From: Durusdinium trenchii
Lineage: Eukaryota > Sar > Dinophyceae > Suessiales > Symbiodiniaceae
NCBI GenBank assembly: GCA_963970005.1
Contig: CAXAMN010023317.1
Coordinates: 478,665-542,664 of the forward strand
Length of the DNA stretch: 64,000 nt
Reading direction: 5' to 3'
The stretch's first letter is position 1. The number at the start of each line of letters is the position of its first letter. The position numbers and the translations under genes were made by a program. Below are positions 42,996-53,900 of the stretch, piece after piece. The notes beneath the pieces were generated by a model. The model ran no database searches, was not told where the DNA came from, and saw nothing but the letters and a program-made list of their open reading frames with translations.

Positions 42996-45640
42996 ACCTC
43001 AGTCTAGTTGACATGGAAGGGGTCCTTCAACAGCCCAAGCCTGACCTGGTCAGGCTTGACCGACGGCATGGATCTCAACGCTCGGCCCGGAAAAAAGCGA
43101 GCACAGCTGGGACGGCCCTCCTGATCTTCTGAGAAAAGGGCACCGGTTCCAAAGAAGAAAGATCGAAGTGTGAAACACCAATGGTTGAAGCTATCGCTCA
43201 AATATCTCAAAAATTGCTGACATCCAGAGAATGGTGTGGGGGTGGCACCTTCTGGTTCTTCGCGAATTTCCCACTTCCCTGGGCTTCGGAAATAGGAACG
43301 ATGGCTCGAGATCTTGGGTTCCAAGGTCCCGGCTTTTTCGAAGAGCTTTCTGCATGCATAAGGGCAAGTGGCAGTCGAAGGCGCCAAGATATCTATGTAA
43401 AGTTCAATCTGAACTTGTGATTCCAGGATATTCTAGCTAGGCTATGGCCCAAAGAATTTGTGATGAACTGAATCTGATCATGGGTTTCCTTGAAATGCCC
43501 CTCTAACTCCAAATCGAGCCACCTGGTTCAAAACGAGGTTAGTAAAACTTGGTCATAGTGAAACGACGAAGTTTTCTTAGGTTAAACTTAGGCAGGAGTA
43601 ATGTCGAAGTTTTCTATAGCCATTGAAGATCAGGGTAGATATAATTAGATTCATGAACACGTGTTTTTTCTTTTTTTCTTCCTGCTTTTCTTCTTATAAA
43701 GCTTCTATATAACATGCATCTTCAGGACCGACATCGCGCCACGACCTCCTTGCTCCCAGGAGCCGCCAGCGCAATGGTGGACGGGACGGCCCTCGCGAGG
43801 GTCGTGCAGGCGGAGCCGAACCTGCTTGGAAGCCGTGTTGGTCGAGGCCGTGTGGGTCGAGAACTGACAAGAGATGGAAACAACCAGTAGACTAACACGA
43901 CCAAACCATACCAAACCTGGAGAAGCATGGGGCTTTCAAGTTTCACTTGGACTAGGGCGATGCTGTTCGGGTTTTCCGGAAGCTGGAAATGCATGGACAT
44001 GTTTGCAGCAAACAAGCTTAGTGAGGCTTGGTGGCATGAGAACCGGGGCATCTTGAAAATATAACAAATTACTTCACATTGAAGCCGTCAAGTTTAGCCG
44101 CCAGGGTCTATCTCCGGAGTGACGTTGCACTAGCAACCGCTAACAACATGCACCAAGCCAAGCTTTGAAAGCTGTTTGACCACCAAACTCAAGAAACCCG
44201 ACGTTGATGAGAAGACTCATCACTCCATGGCATTCCCACCGTCCAAAACTGACGTCGGTGCTCCAGGTCCAACTGAGCTGCGGGAGCAGCTGCTGCCGAC
44301 ACTCTTGAGAACCGAAGACTTCACGAGGCAGGGGTCGGACGTGACGGACGGCCCTTGCGGAGTCCAAAACATGTGGTTCAACACCGTCACCATGACAAAC
44401 CACAGGGAGAAGGACATGAAGGGACGTCTTAGTCATCTGAGGCTTCAAAAGTGCAGAGGGTTTCCGGATGCGATTCGATTCCGCAGACATGTCCGGAAGA
44501 AATTGGATCTCCTCCAGTTTCCCCAAAGATTTGACACGACAGGTGTCCAACGGTCCAACAATCCGAGAATCACATATATGTCCATTTTTGTCCAACACAC
44601 CACTCAGATGTTGGGTCCGACTCGGAAGCGACTGCGAGGACCAAGCTCTACAGCAAAGTGGGGGTCCTCAGGGCCTATGATGGACTTACAGCTCATATAG
44701 CATGAAAGTTAAACCACCTTCACCTCCACTTTTGATGTTGCGAAGAAAGGCCACTGTCCTGTTTTCTCCTTTCAGCATTGCTTTGGTGGTGGGTGTAGTG
44801 GGTGTTTGTTGACCACCTGCCAAGCAAACATTTCTTTCAGAGGACACCAACTACTCCAACCCGTTTGGAATGCAAACTTTAACGCTGCTAATAAATACTA
44901 CCAGTCAGACTAGAGAAAGAAGTAAATCGACCGAGTTGGACATTGGGCAGGCTGGAGCCACCCCTGTTTCCGGGACTCATGGGACCTGGAACTTCAGGTA
45001 CCAACACTGGGCCCACCAGGAGTTCGGGGTGCTTGGATGCTAAGGAGTTACTTCTACTCCGCTCTGTGCTGGTGGCGGATCCCTCGCCTGCTAGCGCTTT
45101 GGAGGTCGTGGTGTGCGCAGTGTGTAGTAGCGATGGCCTCCCACCTACCAGCGATGGCCTCCAACCCAGTAGCTTCTTGTTACGAATTACGTGGTGTCCC
45201 TCCAGCAGACCGCGCCTTTAGGTGAAGAACTCAACACGGAACCGTTCGAGCCCATCAGGCGATGGACTCTTTGGGCCGGAGCCTGGGCGAAGCTGGCGTT
45301 TGGGCCTCTTGGTGCAACGAGCTTGGTCTCAGAGGTCACCTCAGAGGTCCCAGATGTTGAAGGGCACGGTGCAAGTCGACGCGAACGCAATGAAGGAAGA
45401 ACCTCCAAATCAGCTATGGCCTCCAACCTAGAAGCCATATAATATGCCTCAATGCCATGATGCCATGGTCTACTGACTGGGCACCCCACACAGCCATGAG
45501 TTAGTCAATTGGAGCGACCTAGTGGGCGACCCTTTGACACGAATGGGACTGCACACCCGATGCCCCCCAACATCAAGCAGAACATGGGGCTTACTCAACG
45601 GCTCTGTCACGGTGACCCTTTTGTGGGCCCTTTGCTCCGT
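42996..45640. other. Head-to-head region between the minus and plus blocks
   Basis: Several open stretches lack a recognised family. On minus: 43390-43005 (possible early exons of the E/K-rich gene, VKPDQVRLGLLKDPFHVN) and 44598-44140 (GHICDSRIVGPLDTCRVKSL). On plus: a GC-rich stretch after TCTTCAG at 43711-43719, to about 43860 (ARVVQAEPNLLGSRVGRGRV) and 45215-45360 (FEPIRRWTLWAGAWAKLAFG), which look like real exons but are unassigned. A shared AATGTCGAAGTTT motif lies at 43600-43612. Confidence 0.35.
45118..45190 (+). repeat. Dispersed ATGGCCTCCAACCTA repeat
   Basis: TAGTAGCGATGGCCTCCCAC, then CAGCGATGGCCTCCAACC and AGTAGCTTCTTGTTACGAAT. It joins the CCAACCTA motif to the TAGTAGCTTCTTG unit of the TAG-rich family. 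A single further copy is at 45414-45434. Confidence 0.75.
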
Positions 45641-45760
45641 TCGTAGCTTCTTGCTTCTAGTTGTAAGGCCAGGAGCGCCCTGTTCGTTTCGTCCGAGCGC
45701 TCCGTTCGTAGCGATGCCCGCGAGGCCCTTTGTTCTGTTCGTCGCATTCCTTGCACTGAG
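45640..45760 (+). repeat. Variant TAG-rich repeat with CGTTCGTAG cores
   Basis: TTCGTAGCTTCTTGCTTCTA, GTAAGGCCAGGAGC and TTCGTAGCGATGCCC occur in the same order as in the 15.2 kb array, but the CTAGTAG core is replaced by CCGTTCGTAG in several units. It reads SFLLLVVRPGAP in one frame, as at 15.2 and 15.8 kb. Confidence 0.75.
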
Positions 45761-46735
45761 GCCAAGTTCGCCGGAGGTGCCAAGAGTTCAACGTTGTGTG
45801 CCGCCGCCGCAGGGATTTGTGGCCGCGAGCCTCTGGTGCTGGAGAGCCGTGGATGCAGGGACAACGCAGTGGATGCAGTGGTGGGTGGTGGACGGAGTTG
45901 GGACGGGACCAACGCCATATGCTCACCTTCTTCAGGGAAGGTGAGTTGTGAGCTCACTCGGATTTATTCAATGAAACCTCGAGTCTGGTTAGTGACCAAT
46001 AGTGTTGAAGATGAATCAAGCACCTCTAAGCGTCCTAGAGCTAGAGTGCGTCGTGCGTCGCTGGTGCCTTTGCATGGTGCCGCTGGTTCCTGCTACGGTG
46101 GCCACCTGAATGTTCTCCAGGATTGGAACTTATTGTGGATACTCGGCGATCTCCCTAGCTGCCCTGGGAGCGCAGGCGCACCATATTGGAAATGTGTTGA
46201 TTCTTATCTTCTGGTGACTCTCAGCTTGAATGATTTGGAATGATGAGCATACATACCATGCCCCATCCCATTGTTCAGTTTGAGCGTGGCTCCGTTTTAG
46301 ACAACCAAATGATATGATGCGATAAAGCATGACAAAGCCATTGATCCATTGGAAGGATCCACAATTATTATGAATTGCCTTGTCTCATTAACAAAAGGGC
46401 CCGCCCTAAACATGTAACAGGTCGTCACCGTGGAAATGGATCCGTTTCTTGTGGGCATTGCTCGATGTGCCTTGGACGGATGGAAACGGATGGGAAGAGG
46501 GGAAGAGGGGTGGGAAGAGATTCAAGAGAGTACTCGAAAGTCATTCTTTAGACTTCACTATCGGCTGCTAACAGCACGCCTCGAGGCATGTTTCGTCAAG
46601 AAATGTGGCGTTAGTCATTCTCATTGGAGAGAAGCTGGATGCTGCTTCTAGGGTTGATGTGCATCCCTTCGAGGTGATGTTGTATGGTCATACCGTCATA
46701 CCTCTTGATCCGCGCTGGATCTGGGTGTTCTGACA

Positions 46736-48672
46736 GGTGCGACTGGCCTGGCAGATGCGACTCGAACACTCCGACTCGATGGGGCTCAGGTGTGCTTGCG
46801 CATGTTGGTCTTTCATCGAGGGTGAGTGTTTTCACCGGCCACAGCAAGCTGCTACTCCCTCGCCTTCGCCGGATCAGCAACTGGACCAGTGGGAGTGGGT
46901 GACTTGCTTGTGTCACCGGCCAGTGTGGCCTTGTAGCTTGCAGTTGAGCTGAGTTTGTAACAATCTTGTCCAGGTAGGGGTTAGTATGGTTTTGACATGT
47001 TTTGAAGATGGAACCACCCTTAGTTTCCGTTTGCTGACACGTTGTGAATATAGATACGGTAATTTATACCTACAGAAGTCAATCTTCTGAATCTTCAAGA
47101 GCATGCCAGCGGTATAATATGGCCGCAAAGGATGCAGGGGATGGGCCGAAGCATGCCAAGTTGCTTGGGCGATGAGGAACATACTGTATTCTCTAAGTGC
47201 GGATGTCCTTCTTCGCGGGATTTGGCTTCTTGGACATCCTTTTTTACAGGCCATCGCTATTATAAACATAAAGAAAAGACGAGAAAAGATCGAATAGAAG
47301 GAAACATCTTTGTAAGTTTCTCGCTCTTCCCCTTCACATCGCTTCACCCATTCACATCGCTCCGAGGCGGTGCCAACGGCTACAAGTTGATTTTTATGGA
47401 CCGCTGGGGTGCGCAGTACCCCGAAGACCTGATGCTGATTGAAGAACTGGGCCTTTTGATCCTCGGCTGAGTTCTTGCCGCGTCCCCTCGGCTGAGTGCT
47501 ATGTGGCTGGTAGAGTCATGAGATATTTTCCTGTGCTCATTCAGGGGGGGTAGGAGCAAAGAAGCTACTAGGAGCAAAGGGCATCGCTACTAGGAGCAAA
47601 GGGCCTTACTACTAGGAACAAGAAGCTAGTAGAAACAATAAGTAAATAGAATTGGAATTAAGTGCAATTAGAATTAGCTTTGGTAGACCTTTTTCATTCT
47701 ACGCTGCACTTGCTATACCCCCTGCCAGTGTTTCTGGCCCTGGCTTGCAAGTGCTGTGACTCCGGTGCGTTGCTTGGTTGGCTTCACTGAAGCTCAGGAG
47801 CTTGGGTGGTGTGCTGGTCGCTGACAACGTGTTGCGAACCGTCGCGGCCGAGTTCCTCTGGCGGGTCTGCAAGCAGGTGACTGCACCCTGCCGCCCACAG
47901 ATCAAAGATGCTCCAACAGGAACTATAGGCCACTGTAGGTACTTACTGGGTGTGCAATAAGGGGTGAAGTGCACACGTACTAGCAGGTTGTGATATCCTT
48001 TACTGGCCAGTCTAGCCAGACATGGAGGAGGCGTGTTGGTTGAATCCACAGATTGGAGAATCCAGTTTGCCACAGAGCTGAAGATGCTCGAACCATCTTC
48101 AACCCGCTGCTCGGATTGGCATCCCTTCAACACCAACCGCAATCCCCTGCGGCCAAGGTCGTGTTTCCCCTCCCCTCGGTAGGTCCACAAACATGAACAA
48201 ACACCATTTATGGGAATTCCGTGGTTTTCACATGTTTTCATGGATTCCTTAGCAGGACCCCGGCAAGTATGAGACCATGATCCTGCCTGTGACCGAAGTG
48301 AGCGAGGCAAGAGCCGAGAGACGCCGAGACGACCCGTGTACCGCCAACTGTTCCCTCCTCCGGCTGTGTTGGTTGGATTCTGTGTTTGAGATTAGCAATG
48401 CTACGAGGCTTGAAAATGGACATGGGGCATGGGCATGCATGGGCTATTACTGTAGCAACTCAAATTCATTCACTCGCCCCCAGTCTCATCGCCAGGCTTC
48501 CGATGAGGATTGGATGTCCGTCAGCGTTCACACTGCGGCGGCCGGTCCGGGTCAAAGCCCAACAGTGATCGCCGGCGAGAGTGATCGCAGCCTGCCCGGC
48601 CAGTGGATGGAGCTTCAGAAGCGATCGGAATTGAAGATTTGGATTTGCTTCAGCCAGACTTTCTGTTTTTAA
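46736..48672 (+). CDS. Catechol O-methyltransferase-like protein
   Basis: Class I methyltransferase of the COMT family, which moves a methyl group from SAM to a catechol oxygen using Mg2+. Exons: ~46736-46775 (VRLAWQMRLEH, corresponding to GYSAVRMA after motif I), ~46785-46895 (LAHVGLSSRVSVFTGHSKLL), ~47355-47455 (KLIFMDRWGAQYPEDLMLIE, the metal-binding D and LLEE region), ~47790-47877 (LGGVLVADNVLRTVAAEFLW, the second metal-ligand D-N), ~48257-48310 (DPGKYETMILPVTEVSEA) and ~48500-48672 (DEDWMSVSVH, stop TAA). The N-terminal exons with the helix and GxGxG motif were not found; 45780-45940 is a possible place. The exon at 47790 ends CAG then GTGACT. The substrate is unknown; catechol is inferred from the family only. 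Confidence 0.68.
47548..47642 (-). repeat. TAG-rich repeat, inverted copy, in intron
   Basis: Reverse-complement units GAAGCTACTAGGAGCAAAGG, GCATCGCTACTAGGAGC, CCTTACTACTAGGAACAAGA. It lies in the intron of the COMT-like gene. Confidence 0.8.
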
Positions 48673-48924
48673 CACGTCGGAAAACCCATGAAATGGAGTC
48701 CCCCCCGAGCCCTGAGCCCTGAGTACTGGCCTCCGAAGGGAACACAGTTCTGTCCCAGAGTGCAGATGCAAATCCTATAAGCGTAAGAATATTCAGAATA
48801 ACAGAGTCCGTAGACCTCAAACACGGCAAATTAGGTGCATGGACCAGTGCATGGATGGATTAAAATGTGAGACCCCAAGTGCAGTAGATAGAAACGATTT
48901 TACGAGCACACTTTGTGTCTCCGT

Positions 48925-49030
48925 GTGTCTCCAGGATGAGGGTTCGAACCACCAACAGCTTCGTCTCAAAGTCGGAAATTCAAGAGGTAAAGGAGCAAGC
49001 AAAGAAGATCTTCCTCATGAGTTCGGTTGG
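48925..49030 (+). CDS. Unassigned single exon
   Basis: The forward frame RVRTTNSFVSKSEIQEVKEQ then AKKIFLMSSVG has good codon structure after a CTCCAG acceptor, but I recognise no family. It could be the last exon of the COMT-like gene, the first of another gene, or chance. Confidence 0.3.
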
Positions 49031-50204
49031 GCCTAGTTAACTCAGCTTCATGCCGGACACGGGTGACGGACGATGTTGGCCATGGTGGAGGCGTTCCAGG
49101 GATGATCACTCTCACTACGAACACATCGGGTTGGCTGTTAAGCGCATTTCCTCGTGGCCACTTGGACACAGCTGGACCATTTCAGCTTGGCTTTGGTGAT
49201 GGAGTATGACATGAAGACGCCCAATTCTGGCAGCTTTGGTGGATCTGGAGGCAAAGATGAGGATGCCCATACTCTCTTTCCACAAGGCGGTCGGTTGGTG
49301 GGCATAACATATGATTTAATTTATATCTATTTGCTCCATTAGCAGTGGAAAAGGGGTGTTTGCAGTGTCCTTTAAGTCAGGTTCAACTGTTTGAACATTT
49401 TTGGGTGGCATAGGAGTTCAACTGTTCAAACATGACGTTGATCGACTCCTCCTGGCCCGGCGGCAGGTCATCGAGCCCTTTTGAAGTGCTTCAAGAATTT
49501 CAAGAGGAGCAATTGTCTACCACTGATTCTGAGTGCGCGTGCCAAGCATGCCGAAGGTTCATGGCATTTCAAAGGCTAAGCGTAAGAATCGCATGGCTAG
49601 AGGAGAAGAATGCCAAGGGAAAGAAGGCACAGCTGCACAAGGACTCCATCGCTCGGCGGTCCCATGGCTCTCGTGTATGGCGCTTGGGGGCGTGCCAAGG
49701 CATGGGTCCAAAGCTGGGTCCAAAGGCCTCCCGGGCCCAGGATAGTGGCCTCCCGGACATGTTGCGAGCAGTCAATGATAGTCAATGGCAGGCACCATGT
49801 GGGGATGTCCTCAGCCCTCCCTCGCCGGCTTTGGCTCAAGAAGGACACTATAGAAGGATCCCACGTTCATTTAAAGTGATCCACGGTGGAAAACATGTTT
49901 AAGGTGGTCATAGTGAGTCATACCTGCAAGCAGTCCTATGACATATATGTTGGTCCATGTGCTTTTAAACAGCACGAGTCAGTGGCACTTTGTTCAGTGC
50001 TCCAGGGCGGAAGTATGAAGAAGATCATGAGAAGCTGAGAAGCCATCCATAACGATCAAGCCCAGCACCCCCCAGCAATGCACATGGAAAGACCAAGCAG
50101 CTTGACGTCTCATGAGATGCACCAAGGATGAAAACAAAGAGTGGCTAGTGTGGACATGTGGTTACAAGACGGAACGCAAGAAAGATCAGCTGCGTCCTTG
50201 ATAT

Positions 50205-50312
50205 CTAGTAACACGGACACTATTAGGGGCTCACTGGCATCGCTACGAACAGAGCAATCGGACGCTACTAGGGGCTCCTGGCCTTACCACTAGGAACAAG
50301 AAGCTACTATAA
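50205..50312 (-). repeat. TAG-rich repeat, inverted copy
   Basis: ACTATTAGGGGCTCACTGGC, GCATCGCTACGAACAGAG, CGCTACTAGGGGCTCCTGGC and CTTACCACTAGGAACAAGAA. It mixes the CTACTAG and CTACGAACAGAG cores, which is the inverse of the 45.6 kb variant. Confidence 0.75.
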
Positions 50313-50499
50313 CAAGCCTTTTGGAGGGTCAGCTGCGTCTCTGCCATGCTGCACCATGAGTGTGGCCAGCTCCCTGTTCTCGTCCATCTCGGGGTACATC
50401 CCCACGTCAGTCAAGGTGCGAACAGAGCGGTGCCAACAGAGCGGTGGATTCGCTTCAAGTCTAATATAATTCAATTCTAATAATTCTATTTATTGTTTC

Positions 50500-50572
50500 C
50501 AACAGCTTCCTGTTACTAGTAGTAAGGCCAGGAGCCCCTAGTAGCTTCCTTGCTCCTAGTAGCGATGGAATC
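50500..50572 (+). repeat. TAG-rich repeat, direct copy
   Basis: CAGCTTCCTGTTACTAGTAG, AAGGCCAGGAGCCCCTAGTA and CTTCCTTGCTCCTAGTAGCG, one full 60-nt-type unit just upstream of the BCAS3-like gene. Confidence 0.8.
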
Positions 50573-50959
50573 TGCCCAATTTCTGGGAGCTGAGATGTGA
50601 AAGCGTCGGGAGCTGCTCTTCGCGGCCTTTGTGGTTGACAGCATGTTTCACACAGAAATGGACTGCGTAAGTATGAAATGACATAAAACGAGAGATCTAT
50701 GGCCAACCAAACGCCAACGAGAAACGCGTGTTGTTTGAAGAAGGCGCCTTTGGTTCTTCCACGGAAGAACGCTTTTTGGAGGGTCAACGGATCAACGCCC
50801 GCACCACCTGCTCTTTTTTTTGCAGCCTCTGAAAGTTGAACGATCTCGCGCTGGCATTCCCAAAACTTCAACATGACAGCGGCTGAGGATTTGCATTGAA
50901 AGCCATTCAACGTCACTTGCCACGTTGGCTTTGGAAGAAAACCCGCCACCGGATCCACA

Positions 50960-53900
50960 GGATCCACAGCTTCTCCCGTGAGGATGCTGCGGGCCTCAAC
51001 CCACAGATCTCAGAGGCCGTGCGGCATATCACCTGGCTCTCCATCGAGCGGGTCTTGTGGCCGGAGGACTGAGGATCCTGCCCAATCCGATGGCCTCCAC
51101 CCTAATAGGTCGAACAATACAACGGTCACGCTTTTCAGCAGTATTCAACTAGGATCAGGTCTTCAATCTTGTCCCCTTGTCAGCTGCTTTGGAAGTCTCC
51201 GCGTTCTAGATGTGCTTGAGGATGACAGACCTAGTCCAGGCTGTCCATCGGTGGCCATCCTCCAACTCTACCCTTCACGCAGCCAGGAGGAGCATCGGCA
51301 GCTGTTGGTGATCGGCTACACCGATGGATTTCAGGTTTGGGATTTGCAAGATCCAACGTCCGCCAAAGAGTCCGAGCCTGAGTGGTTTCGCCGGCACAAG
51401 TGGGACGTGCTTGGTGAGGTGAAACATGAAAGCCGTTGAAAACCCTATGATTTCTCATGGATTTGAGCTTCCAAGGGCACTTTGGAGCTTAAACCTTGGA
51501 AGGCATTGGATGTTGATTGAGTTGGGTCGGTCAGACATGATCAGTGCGGAGCAGGCGGTTTTTGTCGCTGGTTGTGCCCGTTCTTGGTACATCTTGATAC
51601 GCCGAAGCTCGTTTTTTTCCCAGGTTGGTGTCCAAGCAAGACAAGCCGGTTCTTCAGGCCAGATCATTTGAGAATTTTGTGGTCGCTTTCTTCTGCAAAT
51701 TTGTCAAGGCTCCATGGCTTTGTAAGATTCTCCTGATACGTATATATAGGTCACGGGACCAAAGGATGTCCCAACACTTGGGGTCTTCCAAACCAAAAAA
51801 CTTTTGGCCTCCCCCAACACTAAGTGGTCAGAGGCCACCTTCTTTGGCAGAAAAGCAGAGAAAAGCAGACAGAGATCCGTAGCTTCTTGTTCCGTTCGTA
51901 GCTAAGGCCAGGAGCGTCCGATCTCGCTCCGTAGCGTCCAATCTTGCTCCGTTCGTAGCGTTCGTAGCCCCTTGGTTCCGTTCGTAGGCTTTCTACTAGG
52001 AACAAGAAGCTACTAGGAGCAAAGGGCATCGCTACTAGGAGCAAGGATGCTACTAGGGGCACATTCCATCAGGCGCGCCTGCTGCCATTCCCACTCTTGC
52101 CAGTCGATGCCTCTGCTGACGTCATGGGCGTGACTGCGGTTGCTGGTCGAAGATCATGGAACTTTTCGCCCAGAATGATCCTTTTCCCCCAACTTCTGGG
52201 GAAGATCCTTCGATGGGTGTCCTTGATATGAGTCGATCTTCACTCATATAGCTGCCAAGCTACAGCCTGGCTGCTTTGCGCAGATCCGAACCACACCTCT
52301 TTTCCAGAGCAATCCACCTTTCATCCCCGTGAAATCCGTCCTTTTGTGAGGCTCCACTCATGGCCTACTTGCACAAGGGCGCTCCTGCTTTGGTGCGACT
52401 CTTCTCCTTGAAATCCCATGAGGACGTCCACCTCCTACGCCTCACCGAGCCGGCGAAGCATCTTCAGGCCTCGCGGAGGTTCCTCGCGGTGGGCTTCGCC
52501 AAGCAGGTGGAGCTTTTCGATGCTTTGCACTTCCAGGTGCTTTTTAGCCACTCGGAGCGATGCTTAATTTCAACAAAAGGGTGGGAAGAACATGGAAGAA
52601 CTTGGGATTGGATTGCGATATGTGCCCTTCTCTTGCTTTGTCTCTTTTTTCGGGCGGTGATAGGATGTGATAGGCTGATAGGTTCAGGATGGTTCAGGGT
52701 TTAGGTGGGAAACGGAGACGGTGGAGAGGACTAGATAGATACAGTTGGTACACCCTCAACTGACCTGAAATCTGTATTGTTGGGTTTCAAGCTTAGGACT
52801 GGTTAAGGGGTGAGGGTCCACAGCGAGAACGTTCCACGGAATGTGTCCAGTTCGACCACCCAGGCAACTCCTTCAAGTTTCTGGATGTGTGGAACGAGAC
52901 ACCTGGTCCAAGTCAACGACACAACTCTCTGGCCCAGAAAACCATCGATGGCACTTGCTGATCTGAATAGGGTTTTAGGGTTTGGACAGTGGAAGTTTGT
53001 TCTTTTTGCTGAGGGTTGCTGAGGAGAACCAACAGGTGGGTTCAATGATGGTCATTCTGGCATGGGTGGTATGGAAGATGGATTTGTTTGGGGTTGGCAT
53101 GGTTTGGCCAATCCGGGCCACACTGGTCACCACGACCGGACGATTGAGTTATCACACCGCTGGTCGCTTCTTCCGCTGGTCAGGTGTGCAGTGTCACGGT
53201 GCCTTGGGCCCAACCTTTGCACTTGGACATCGGTGGCTGGCATACAACCTACCACCCCATGAGACTGTTCCTTGGAGTGAAGCAATGAGTGAAGCAATGA
53301 GGGAGGTCATGGCAGGGAGATGTCTCCACAACCATGGATGCAGAATGAGCCCCCAACATGCTGGCTATACAGGAGGATCGCCTTGTAGGGATCTTCGCGT
53401 CCAAACCCTCAGGCACCAGAAACTCACGCTGATCGAGGTGTCATCATCCAGTGGTGCAGTGGCCCATGCACCGGGTGTGCGGCGTCAACTGCCGACGGCG
53501 TTGAAGGATGGCTTGCAGTATTTGGGCCAGGCAAGCTAGGGAGGTGGAGACTTGCGGATCTCGGAAATCCTGGATGCCATACTTATCCAGACTTAACGTA
53601 GATTGTTCATTAATTATATAGTATAGTAAGAACCACCCATTTGGATTGTAAAACCATTTCGCATGGGGGTTTTGAGTTTTGATTCATCAAGATTCTACAT
53701 TGTGGTCTCCGAGGGGGATGACTGTGCGGTCTCCAGTCGTTGGCTCTCCACTGAGGACCAGATGCTAATGCCCAGCCCCAGGGGGCGCTTGTGACAGTGT
53801 TCCCTTGGGGCTCAGGGCAAACTGTCACACGCCAGCCTGAGAGGCTGCAGGTGTTCCTCTAATGCTTTTGTTTTGGTTTGGCCTGCTTGTTTTTCAAACG

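Larger units (their letters stand above)
49031..50940. other. Region with no recognised gene
   Basis: A forward frame at 49432-49620 (FEVLQEFQEEQLSTTDSECA, CQACRRFMAFQRLS) could be an exon but is unassigned. Two TAG-rich repeat copies occur: 50205-50312 (mostly inverted) and 50500-50572 (direct). A TTTGGCTCAAG string at 49830-49840 matches the 3' end of the dinoflagellate spliced leader. Confidence 0.4.

Noticed and set aside
44176-44700. 174-codon plus-strand ORF
   Set aside because: The overlapping minus frame looks at least as good; neither has a recognisable domain, so no gene was called.
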